5,563 nucleotides of DNA from Rhodospirillales bacterium (GCA_016763915.1 JAESSX010000143.1:1-5563), one strand, 5' to 3'; counted from the first letter of the stretch, positions 1 through 5,145 are shown. Notes: generated by a model not told the origin, from the letters alone. A program made the numbers and translations.

Positions 1-285
1 CCAGACCTCGGCCTCCGGATCGGGCGCGAGGTTGGCCGGCGCCGCCTTGCCGACGGGGCGGCCTTCCAGGTTGAAGCGCAACCGATACCCCGCCAGGCGC
101 CCCACCCGCCATTCCAGCGGCGTCATGGCGCGCCGTTCCCGAAAGGCGCTGTCGTGCATATTGGCGCCGAAGGCGAAGTACCAGACTTCCTCCCCCGGCG
201 CGCCGCAGATTTCGAGCCCGCGAAGCCGGTAGTAAACCCTGGACATCAACCAGGACCTGGCAATCAGGCTTCTCCATTTGATCAT
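1..285 (-). CDS. gamma-glutamylcyclotransferase-like protein (partial, 3' end beyond window)
   Basis: The first 95 codons are present, and the frame stays open to the left edge. After about 34 residues of basic/aromatic leader comes WYFAFGANM (residues 35-43), matching the YFAYGSNM phosphate-binding-type loop of the GGCT/AIG2 fold. It is followed by RVGRLAGYRLRFN (60-72), which matches the second conserved strand (GYRLxF) of these proteins, and by AAPANLAPDPEAEVW at the edge, typical of the bacterial branch. Family members release 5-oxoproline from gamma-glutamyl peptides or amines in the cytoplasm. The catalytic glutamate normally lies further on and cannot be checked here. The ATG (283-285) overlaps the TGA of the MFS gene as ATGA. 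An AGGAG lies 10 bases upstream, inside the MFS gene. It is the last visible gene of the four-gene operon. The substrate is unknown; the family call is fairly secure, the enzymatic activity less so. Confidence 0.78.
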   Translation of the reverse strand, partial: MIKWRSLIARSWLMSRVYYRLRGLEICGAPGEEVWYFAFGANMHDSAFRERRAMTPLEWRVGRLAGYRLRFNLEGRPVGKAAPANLAPDPEAEVW

Positions 286-1556
286 CGGATACTCTCTCCT
301 GGCGATGCGCCACGGCGCAGCCGCCGAACGGTCAGGTATTGCAGGATCGCGGCGGCGAGGCTGACCGCGAACACCCCGCTTAAGCTCACCGCTTCGGCGA
401 TGGCGGCGCCGGCGATGGGCAGCGCCGCCGCCGGGGCGACGATGGCGTTGAAATAACCGCTGTAAGCGGGCCGCTGGTCGTCGGGTGAAATTTCCATCAA
501 ATAGCCGAGCATGGCTATGGTGCCGCCATTGATGAGAGCGCCCAAAAGCAGGAACACGGCGGCGAACCCCACCCAGGGAGGCAACCCCCATGCCCCGCCG
601 GCGGAGACCAGAAAAAGCGTCAACAGCGGCGGCAGAATGCGAAGCAGGGCGACGCCTTCCAGAAGACTGCGCTTGCCATGGCGGTCGCCCCACCAGCCCC
701 ATACCGCGTTGGACAGGATCGCCCCGGCGGTCTGGGCGGCCAGCAAAAAAGCGATATCCGCCGCCGTGCTCCCGGCGTCCATCGCCTGCAGGACATAGAA
801 CGGCAGCGCCATCATCACCACGCCCCCCAGCCACTGGACGTAGACGAACAAACGAAAATCACGGTCGCGGCGAAACACCTGGATGCCTCGCCCAAGGAAG
901 GCCGCGAAACCTTCTCCGTTGTCTTGCGGAGAAAGTTTCGCCGGGGGTTCCCCGGCGGAAACGAAGGAAACGCTGGAAGCCAGAAGCATGACCGCGCCCA
1001 GCCCCACCAGGGAGGCATACCCGGTGGGAAAGGCCATGGTATTGAGGAACCGGTGCGCCACCGCCGCCACCCCAAGCGCCAGAACACCGCCGCCGAAGAA
1101 GCGGATCGCCAACAGGCGGCTGCGCCGCGCCGAGGGAACCGAACGCGCGACAATATCGTTGTAGGGCACGGCGACAATGCCGCTTACGAAGGCATAGGCC
1201 GTCCACAAGATGAAGAACAAGGTGGTCACCATGGCGCCGGAAAGCCCCCCGGCCATGGCCAGCAACATCGCGATCGCGGCCAGACAGGTGGCCCGGCCGA
1301 AGGCGCCGACAATGTAAAAGGGCATGCGCCGGGGGCTGCGCTGGGCCAGATAGGCGACGAATATCTGGGGAAACAACCAGCCGTAGCGGAGGATCGCCGA
1401 CGCCCCGCCGACAGCGAAGGCGCTACCGGTCAAACCATGGACCAGGGCGGCGATGATGGTGCTCGAATCGACCGCCGCGGCGCCGCCCTGAAAGAAGACG
1501 CCGGCGGCGGCCAGGCGCCGGAACGCTTTTTTCCCCTGGGCCGCCGGCTCAGTCAT
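282..1556 (-). CDS. MFS transporter
   Basis: A 424-residue hydrophobic protein with the length and two-half layout of a 12-helix major facilitator. A short basic cytoplasmic N-terminus precedes the first helix (about 15-40). The TM2-TM3 loop has a degenerate motif A (AQRSPRRMPF, 71-80). The central hydrophilic loop spans about 202-236. The second half carries a clearer motif-A copy, WGDRHGKR (289-296), and a YLMEISPDDQRPAYSGYFN stretch (352-370) before the last two helices. It should be an inner-membrane secondary transporter; nothing visible identifies the substrate or direction. The start is well supported: AAGGAGG (plus-strand 1562-1568) lies 5 bases upstream of the ATG. The first 8 bases overlap the end of the YbhN-type gene, and its TGA overlaps the ATG of the downstream cyclotransferase gene. 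It is not recognisable as a named efflux pump. Confidence 0.85.
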   Translation of the reverse strand: MTEPAAQGKKAFRRLAAAGVFFQGGAAAVDSSTIIAALVHGLTGSAFAVGGASAILRYGWLFPQIFVAYLAQRSPRRMPFYIVGAFGRATCLAAIAMLLAMAGGLSGAMVTTLFFILWTAYAFVSGIVAVPYNDIVARSVPSARRSRLLAIRFFGGGVLALGVAAVAHRFLNTMAFPTGYASLVGLGAVMLLASSVSFVSAGEPPAKLSPQDNGEGFAAFLGRGIQVFRRDRDFRLFVYVQWLGGVVMMALPFYVLQAMDAGSTAADIAFLLAAQTAGAILSNAVWGWWGDRHGKRSLLEGVALLRILPPLLTLFLVSAGGAWGLPPWVGFAAVFLLLGALINGGTIAMLGYLMEISPDDQRPAYSGYFNAIVAPAAALPIAGAAIAEAVSLSGVFAVSLAAAILQYLTVRRLRRGASPGESIR

Positions 1557-2592
1557 CCCTGCCTCCTTGGCCTTTTCCCGCCGCCAACACCCCCGACAGC
1601 GAGACCCCCCGCACCCACAACGCCGCCGCCCCGCAACCGGCCACGGTCAGGATCGACGCCGCCTGCACCAGCAACGTCATCGCCAGCGCGGTTTCGACAT
1701 CGATGCCGAATCCCTGGAGCACGAACACGGCGCCGGCGGCGACGCCGCCGATAATCCTCAGCGTCCCCGCCAGGATGACCAGAAAACTGAGAAAGACCAT
1801 GATGAACAGATAATCGGCCCAGCCCAGGATCACGTCGAAGGCGATCCCCACCCACAGGAAATGGCTGATCGCGATAATCTTGATGAGCACCGCCGAAACG
1901 ATGATGACGCCGCCCCGCCAGGGGGCGCGCGGCCAGATGACGCCATCGACGAAAAGATGGGCCAGGTCAACGCCGCGGTCGCGCCACCGTTCCGGCAGGC
2001 GCACGGTCAAACGGGTGACCAGGCGGGCCAGGAGAGCCCGTCCCTTTTGCCGCCTCAGGGCGACCAGCCCGCCGATCAAACCGGTAAACGCAACCAGGCT
2101 TGCGCCGGTTCCCCAGGCGACACCCTGGATGATAGTGCTGTCGGGGTCGGGAAACCGGATCACCAGTAACGCGATCCCGGCGAAGGCGACAAAGACCAGC
2201 CCATCGATCAGGCGCTCGAGGACGATGGTGGCCAGCAACGTGCTGACGCTCAGGCCCTCCAGGCGGGCAACCAGCCAGGCGCGGACCAGCGGGCTGACCC
2301 GGACAGGAGTCAGAAAATTGGCGAAATACCCGGCCATTATGGACCCGAACAGCCTGCCGATGCCGACGGCCCGCAGGGAATAGAGCAATTGCCGCCACTT
2401 CAGGGCGCGCAGCACCTGTTCGGCAATGACCGCCACCGGCAAAAACAACAAGGGCCACCCCGTGGCCCCGGCAAGGATGTCGGCGAAACGCCAGGGGTCG
2501 AAATTCCGAAGCGCCCAGGCAAGCAGCAAAAGCCCGGCCATAGCGCCAAGCCAGCGCCATTTCGTCCCTTGCGGCTTCGTCGCCGTCTTCAC
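1549..2592 (-). CDS. YbhN/AglD-type (lysylphosphatidylglycerol synthase TM region) membrane protein
   Basis: A 347-residue polytopic inner-membrane protein of the PF03706/UPF0104 family, the stand-alone form of the flippase-like membrane part of MprF. Visible family marks are RALKWRQLL (62-70), GYFANFLTPVR (88-98) followed by VRAWLV (103-108), ERLIDGLVFV (126-135), a hydrophilic mid-loop around 178-225, and a final set of helices from about 226. There is no soluble aminoacyltransferase domain, so it is not a full MprF. Related proteins are implicated in moving or modifying lipids, but its substrate is unknown. The usual PxRxGE element reads PVRVSP here, and the usual PGGxGxxE element reads IIGGVAAGA (280-288), so two family signature sites are altered. 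It starts with GTG (2590-2592), overlapping the DUF1330 stop as GTGA, with only a weak GAAGGG just upstream. Translation therefore probably depends on coupling. Its end overlaps the MFS gene by 8 bases. Confidence 0.85.
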   Translation of the reverse strand: MKTATKPQGTKWRWLGAMAGLLLLAWALRNFDPWRFADILAGATGWPLLFLPVAVIAEQVLRALKWRQLLYSLRAVGIGRLFGSIMAGYFANFLTPVRVSPLVRAWLVARLEGLSVSTLLATIVLERLIDGLVFVAFAGIALLVIRFPDPDSTIIQGVAWGTGASLVAFTGLIGGLVALRRQKGRALLARLVTRLTVRLPERWRDRGVDLAHLFVDGVIWPRAPWRGGVIIVSAVLIKIIAISHFLWVGIAFDVILGWADYLFIMVFLSFLVILAGTLRIIGGVAAGAVFVLQGFGIDVETALAMTLLVQAASILTVAGCGAAALWVRGVSLSGVLAAGKGQGGRDD

Positions 2593-2876
2593 AACCCTTC
2601 GACGACGATCATGTTGGTGCGGGCGGCGGATTGGCGGAGCGCCTTCGGCCCTTCATATTCGGCCGAAGCGTGCCACGCCCGGGCTTGTTCCAGGGACGGG
2701 AATTTCAGCACCACGCACCGGGGATAGGGCCAGTCGCCTTCGAGAATTTCCTGGCCGCCGCCGCGCACGATGTATTCGCCGCCGTAGGGCTCCAGTGTCG
2801 GCGGCACCTGGGCGCGGTAGACCTCGAACGTGTCCGGGTCGGTGACGTCGATCTGCACAATGATGTATGCAGCCAT
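2589..2876 (-). CDS. DUF1330 domain-containing protein
   Basis: A 95-residue protein covering one complete DUF1330 domain, a small ferredoxin-like alpha/beta fold of the dimeric alpha-beta barrel type. Characteristic parts are the first strand AAYIIVQIDVTDP (2-14), FEVYRAQVPPTLEPYGGEYIVRG split around residues 17-39, the central strand VVLKFPS (55-61), the helix EQARAWHASAEYEGPKALR beginning about 63, and the closing strand NMIVVEGL (88-95). The biochemical role of this family is not established. A strong AGGAGG (plus-strand 2881-2886) lies a few bases upstream of the ATG, marking it as the first gene of the minus-strand operon. Its TGA overlaps the GTG of the membrane-protein gene. It is divergent from the DUF302 gene across a 114-base spacer that probably holds both promoters. 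Confidence 0.88.
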   Translation of the reverse strand: MAAYIIVQIDVTDPDTFEVYRAQVPPTLEPYGGEYIVRGGGQEILEGDWPYPRCVVLKFPSLEQARAWHASAEYEGPKALRQSAARTNMIVVEGL

Positions 2877-2990
2877 GATCCCTCCTGGAGTTTCTCAACC
2901 GCGCTGCCGCCGGGGCCTTGCACCGGGCGTCCCATCCTCACATATGGTGGGGATCATATTAATGAATTGAAACGCGTAAGGAACCCACCA
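2877..2990. promoter_or_regulatory. divergent promoter region between DUF1330 operon and DUF302 gene
   Basis: These 114 bases separate two genes that point away from each other, so promoters for both should lie here. The right half is AT-rich (about 2941-2975), unlike its surroundings. For the rightward gene, one weak sigma70-like pair can be proposed: TTGCAC (2918-2923) and CATATG (2941-2946) with a 17-base spacer. Agreement with consensus is poor. No clear operator was recognised. Confidence 0.35.
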
Positions 2991-3377
2991 ATGAGTTACC
3001 ACTTTTCCAGGACCCTCACCCTGCCGTTCGACGAAGCGATCGAAAAGGTGACCGCCGCGCTGGCCGATAAAGGCTTCGGCGTGCTGACCACCATCGACGT
3101 CAAGGCGACGCTGAGGAAAAAGCTGGATGTCGATTTCCGGCCCTACACCATCCTGGGCGCGTGCAATCCCGCCTTCGCCCACCAGGCCCTGCTATGCGAA
3201 GGCAAGATCGGCACCATGTTGCCGTGCAACGTGGTCGTGCAGGACGCCGGCGATGGCGCCGTCGAAGTGTCGGCGGTCGACCCCATGGCCTCCATGCAGG
3301 CCATAGACAACCCGGACCTGGGGGCCATCGCGAACGATGTCCAGGGGTTGCTCAAGAGTGTAATCGAAGAATTGTAG
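2991..3377 (+). CDS. DUF302 domain-containing protein
   Basis: A 128-residue soluble protein without a signal peptide. It matches the DUF302 family over most of its length: FDEAIEKVTAALADKGFGVL (13-32), IDVKATLRKKL (35-45), then the signature YTILGACNP (52-60), FAHQAL (62-67), IGTMLPCNVVV (73-83), and a C-terminal helix from about 110. Cysteines fall at 58, 69 and 79, two of them inside the most conserved motifs (GACNP, LPCN). The family has no settled function. From memory, members are often found near sulfur-metabolism genes in proteobacteria, which fits the convergent tusA-dsrE2 set here. The ATG at 2991 has TAAGGA about 9 bases upstream. The reading frame stays open back to 2631, but that extension lies over the DUF1330 gene and lacks family similarity, so the short form is chosen. 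A terminator follows. Confidence 0.88.
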   Translation: MSYHFSRTLTLPFDEAIEKVTAALADKGFGVLTTIDVKATLRKKLDVDFRPYTILGACNPAFAHQALLCEGKIGTMLPCNVVVQDAGDGAVEVSAVDPMASMQAIDNPDLGAIANDVQGLLKSVIEEL

Positions 3378-3422
3378 GGAACGGCGATTAAAGCCACCGG
3401 AAGGGGCCTGCTGCCGTTCCCT
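3376..3422 (+). repeat. inverted repeat just after the DUF302 gene
   Basis: AGGGAACGGC (3376-3385) is matched perfectly by GCCGTTCCCT (3413-3422), with a 27-base loop. It begins inside the DUF302 stop codon and ends a few bases before the terminator hairpin. It has no T-run, so it probably acts as an mRNA 3'-end stabiliser or as part of a compound terminator rather than alone. Confidence 0.5.
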
Positions 3423-3434
3423 CAAATCAAATCG

Positions 3435-3462
3435 AAAGGCGCGGAATTCAGGCGCCTTTTTT
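3435..3462 (+). terminator. rho-independent terminator between convergent DUF302 and tusA genes
   Basis: AAAGGCGC (3435-3442) pairs with GCGCCTTT (3452-3459) across a 9-base loop, and the T-run continues to 3462. This gives a good intrinsic terminator for the rightward DUF302 transcript. On the other strand the stem is followed by a weaker T-containing tract, so it may also stop tusA transcription. The tusA stop codon lies at 3448-3450, inside the loop. Confidence 0.75.
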
Positions 3463-3678
3463 GATCATGAACTTGTAAACGCCGTCGGTATCGTTGGTTT
3501 CCATCAACTCGTTGCCGGTGGTGCGGCAGAACGAATCGAAATCCTTCACCGAACCGGGGTCGGTGGCGATCACTTCGAGGACATCCCCCGCCGCCAGATC
3601 TTTCAACGCCTTTTTGGCCTTCAGGATCGGCAACGGGCAGTTCATTCCCTTGGTATCGAGTGTGGTTGTCGCGCTCAT
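3448..3678 (-). CDS. tusA: TusA/SirA-family sulfurtransferase (sulfane-sulfur carrier)
   Basis: A 76-residue cytoplasmic protein of TusA size. It has the defining CPxP motif: LDTKGMNCPLPILKAKKAL spans residues 7-25, with Cys14 as the predicted persulfide-carrying residue. This is followed by GDVLEVIATDPGSVKDF (about 34-50) and a C-terminal strand YKFMIKKG. TusA proteins accept sulfane sulfur as a cysteine persulfide and pass it on, either for tRNA thiolation or, in sulfur oxidisers, in the dissimilatory relay with DsrE-type proteins. The nearby dsrE2 favours the second role. The ATG at 3676-3678 is chosen because it places the domain at the family's normal distance from the N-terminus. Its ribosome site is weak (GGAAA about 12 bases away). 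The frame also continues upstream to an ATG at 3738 and a TTG at 3765, directly after the RHH stop, so a longer form cannot be excluded. Confidence 0.92.
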   Translation of the reverse strand: MSATTTLDTKGMNCPLPILKAKKALKDLAAGDVLEVIATDPGSVKDFDSFCRTTGNELMETNDTDGVYKFMIKKGA

Positions 3679-3745
3679 GTTGATTTCATTTCCATTAGTG
3701 ATTGAATTGACCCCTGTAAATTCCCTGGTTGAAGTCATTTTACCC

Positions 3746-3759
3746 GCCCCGGCAGGGGC
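3746..3759. repeat. short GC-rich hairpin in the RHH-tusA spacer
   Basis: GCCCC (3746-3750) and GGGGC (3755-3759) form a 5-bp stem around GGCA, only a few bases beyond the RHH stop codon. There is no T-run, so it is not a convincing terminator. It could lower expression of tusA relative to the upstream genes or protect mRNA ends. Confidence 0.35.
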
Positions 3760-3765
3760 TGGCAA

Positions 3766-4107
3766 TCAACCTTCGATATATTTCAGGCACAAAACCCTGA
3801 GGCAGGACGCCAGATTTTTCTGATCCGAAAACTGGCAATGATCGTGCACAAGGGTAATCAGACCCGCCACCGTCACCCCTTCTTCTTCAGCCATATTCTC
3901 CATCACCGTCCAAAAGGCCTGTTCCAGGCGGATGGTAGTCGAATGGCCATGAATACGAACCGACCGGCGAACCGGCGTGTAAAAGATCTTCGCCTGCTCC
4001 GGACTGCAGGAGGTGAACAACTTTGACAAAGCCGATTCAGAACCGGTGCCCGCGCCAGCCGATTTATCACCATCCCCTGATGAGCTATCGCTTGTGACAG
4101 CAGGCAA
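3766..4107 (-). CDS. ribbon-helix-helix (RHH_4-type) domain protein, candidate regulator
   Basis: A 113-residue protein. Residues 1-28 are a Ser/Gly/Ala-rich, probably disordered tail. A linker with Cys34 leads into an RHH_4-type domain from about 46: strand RRSVRIHGHSTTIRLE (47-62), first helix AFWTVMENMAEEEG (64-77), second helix TVAGLITLVHDH (79-90), and a C-terminal helix LASCLRVLCLKYIEG (99-113). RHH proteins dimerise through the strand and use it to contact DNA in the major groove, so this is likely a small cytoplasmic DNA-binding protein, though targets of this subfamily are little known. Four cysteines (34, 91, 102, 107) are notable for so small a protein. AAGGGGGG lies upstream of the ATG at good spacing. 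It sits between dsrE2 and tusA on the same strand (94 and 87 bases away), suggesting it regulates or is co-regulated with this sulfur set. Confidence 0.82.
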   Translation of the reverse strand: MPAVTSDSSSGDGDKSAGAGTGSESALSKLFTSCSPEQAKIFYTPVRRSVRIHGHSTTIRLEQAFWTVMENMAEEEGVTVAGLITLVHDHCQFSDQKNLASCLRVLCLKYIEG

Positions 4108-4141
4108 TATCTTATCCCCCCCTTTTTCGGTGATCGCGTCG

Positions 4142-4161
4142 CCAGGTCTTAAACGGCCTGG
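4142..4161. repeat. hairpin in dsrE2-RHH spacer
   Basis: CCAGGTC (4142-4148) and GGCCTGG (4155-4161) form a 7-bp stem, including one T-G wobble, around TTAAAC. It lies between the dsrE2 stop and the RHH gene without a following T-run on the coding (minus) strand. A processing or stabilising element is more likely than a strong terminator. Confidence 0.35.
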
Positions 4162-4174
4162 TTAACACGGTATC

Positions 4175-4203
4175 GACCGCCGTCATTCAAATGAAGGCCG
4201 GTC
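4175..4203. repeat. imperfect hairpin overlapping the dsrE2 stop codon
   Basis: GACCG (4175-4179) pairs with CGGTC (4199-4203). After a one-base bulge, CC pairs with GG. Past one mismatch, TCAT pairs with ATGA around a TCAA loop. It begins within the dsrE2 stop codon and lacks a T-run. It probably marks the 3' end of the dsrE2 coding segment in the polycistronic mRNA. Confidence 0.35.
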
Positions 4204-4702
4204 AAATGTACAGGTTGATGTCCGACTTCAGGGCATTCTCCATGTAAGTGGCGGCGCCGCCGATCTCAATGCCATCGATCAGGTCATCCTTGCCCCATTC
4301 GAACAGGTCCATAGTCATCTGGCAACCGATGAACCGAATATCCGATTCGATGGCGGCTTCGCGCAATTCCGGAATGGAGGCCACGCCTTTTTTCTTGATC
4401 ATGTTCTTCATCATCGCCGTGCACGCGGCATCGACGCCGGGAAGCGCCGACATCAGGTTCGGCATGGTCATATGCATGCCCATCATCGGCATTTCCATGC
4501 CCGGGTTGCCGAGCGTCGTAATCTGCAGGTGGTCGAGGCTCTTTTTCAAAAGCTGCAAGCCGTAAAATGTAAAAAACATGGTGACCTTGACGTCCATGGC
4601 CGCCGCCGTGGTGCCCAGGATGAAGGGCGGATAGGCCCAGTCCAGAGTCCCCTTGGTGACGATAATGCTCATGGATTTGCTGTTGCTGCCGTCCCCGTCC
4701 AT
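4202..4702 (-). CDS. dsrE2: DsrE2-like protein (DsrE/DsrF/DrsH-like family)
   Basis: A 166-residue protein of the PF13686 DsrE2-like family. Family features in order: SIIVTKGTLDWAYPPFILG (12-30), the hydrophobic strand VKVTMFFTFYGLQLLKK (38-54), a Met-rich loop (69-84), PELREAAIES (111-120), the active-site strand FIGCQMTMDLF (124-134) with Cys127, and the C-terminal GGAATYMENA (148-157). The other cysteine is Cys94. DsrE2 proteins work with TusA (and often a rhodanese) in sulfane-sulfur transfer in sulfur oxidisers. Cys127 is at the position of the DsrE sulfur-binding cysteine. No clear membrane-spanning segments are predicted by eye beyond the hydrophobic core, so it may be soluble. AAGGA is 8 bases upstream of the ATG at 4702. 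The later ATG (residue 11) has no such site. It heads the dsrE2-RHH-tusA set; no rhodanese gene is visible in this window. Confidence 0.9.
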   Translation of the reverse strand: MDGDGSNSKSMSIIVTKGTLDWAYPPFILGTTAAAMDVKVTMFFTFYGLQLLKKSLDHLQITTLGNPGMEMPMMGMHMTMPNLMSALPGVDAACTAMMKNMIKKKGVASIPELREAAIESDIRFIGCQMTMDLFEWGKDDLIDGIEIGGAATYMENALKSDINLYI

Positions 4703-4751
4703 GATAATTCCTTCTCCCTCTTGCTTATTGTGACTTTGTGAAAAACGTTAA

Positions 4752-4768
4752 ACGGGGCCATTCCCCGT
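4752..4768 (-). promoter_or_regulatory. hairpin with T-rich tail in the dsrE2 leader
   Basis: ACGGGG (4752-4757) and CCCCGT (4763-4768) form a perfect 6-bp stem with a 5-base loop. Read leftwards, the stem is followed by TTTAACGTTTTT, then by the dsrE2 ribosome site and start about 50 bases away. This resembles a weak intrinsic terminator or attenuator in the dsrE2 5' leader. A wider 7-bp repeat, GTGACTT (4730-4736) and AAGTCAC (4785-4791), encloses it. Confidence 0.35.
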
Positions 4769-4885
4769 CTGCCGGAATGAATTTAAGTCACTTTAACGAT
4801 GACCGACAGAAGTCCGGTAGTACATGTTGCTTACACACTGATACGCGCCTCCCGGTTCCCGAAAAACCCCCGACAAAAAACGGCG

Positions 4886-4916
4886 GAAAACCGGGTGTTT
4901 TCGCCCGGACACCGGG
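4886..4916 (-). repeat. overlapping alternative hairpins, terminator-like on the minus strand
   Basis: Three mutually exclusive pairings overlap: GAAAAC (4886-4891) with GTTTTC (4897-4902), CCGGGTG (4891-4897) with CGCCCGG (4902-4908), and CCCGG (4904-4908) with CCGGG (4912-4916). Read leftwards, the middle one is followed by TTTTCCGCCGTTTTTT, like an intrinsic terminator. There is no gene on that strand between here and the right edge for it to terminate, so a leader role for dsrE2 is possible. Confidence 0.35.
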
Positions 4917-4998
4917 TTTCATGGTGTATATTTGCAACACCTGAAAAAAAATAGTGTCTTCCGTATCATAGTACTACTTCAGTTGTGGTTTTTGTATT

Positions 4999-5004
4999 TA
5001 CAAT
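4999..5004 (+). promoter_or_regulatory. possible -10 element for the FadL-type gene
   Basis: TACAAT matches the sigma70 -10 consensus at five of six positions and lies in the AT-rich stretch just before the 5014-5040 hairpin. No good -35 is seen at the right distance. If used, it would place the hairpin at the 5' end of a roughly 130-base leader. Confidence 0.25.
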
Positions 5005-5013
5005 CAAATCACT

Positions 5014-5040
5014 CGTTAGCCGTTCGTCGAACGGTTGGCG
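5014..5040 (+). repeat. G-U-rich stem-loop in the leader of the FadL-type gene
   Basis: An 11-bp stem with a 5-base loop is formed by CGTTAGCCGTT (5014-5024) and AACGGTTGGCG (5030-5040). The inner five pairs are perfect. The outer six include three T-G pairs (5016/5038, 5017/5037, 5019/5035), which would be G-U in plus-strand RNA but A-C mismatches in the opposite transcript. There is no T-run, so it is not a terminator. The inner palindrome (5020-5034) could alternatively be a DNA operator. Confidence 0.45.
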
Positions 5041-5145
5041 TAATGGGATAGGTGAACTGGGGCATTGAGGCCGTAGTGATCTGAGGGAACTTCGGAGGAA
5101 ACTTCGGGAGAGGGTTCCGGTCATTCGTTCAGGGGAATTATCGAA

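Larger units (their letters stand above)
4703..5145. other. 443-base non-coding divergent spacer between dsrE2 and FadL-type gene
   Basis: No convincing gene is present. The short open frame at 4738-4944 has no ribosome site or family resemblance. The left part (4740-4920) has several inverted repeats and A-rich runs. The middle (about 4920-5012) is markedly AT-rich against GC-rich surroundings, a likely promoter zone for either direction. The right part (5041-5145) is purine-rich on the plus strand and leads to the start of the outer-membrane protein gene. Confidence 0.6.

Noticed and set aside
678..1754. Long plus-strand open frame (358 codons) opposite the MFS gene
   Set aside because: Its product is low-complexity, rich in Arg/Pro/Gly/His, with no family resemblance; it is a GC-bias shadow of two well-supported membrane-protein genes on the other strand.
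2631..2990. N-terminal extension of the DUF302 frame
   Set aside because: It runs antisense over the DUF1330 gene and shows no DUF302 similarity; the ATG at 2991 has a ribosome site and begins exactly where the domain begins.
3494..3823. 109-codon plus-strand frame over tusA
   Set aside because: It is antisense to a clear TusA with CPLP motif and continues through a non-coding hairpin; no ribosome site or family similarity.
3448..4702. A rhodanese gene completing the usual rhd-tusA-dsrE2 trio
   Set aside because: All coding space between 2991 and 4702 is accounted for by other genes; no rhodanese active-site loop is encoded here, so if present it lies elsewhere.
4738..4944. 68-codon open frame in the spacer before the FadL-type gene
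   Set aside because: No ribosome site, composition unlike the neighbouring genes, no recognisable motif, and it lies across several inverted repeats.
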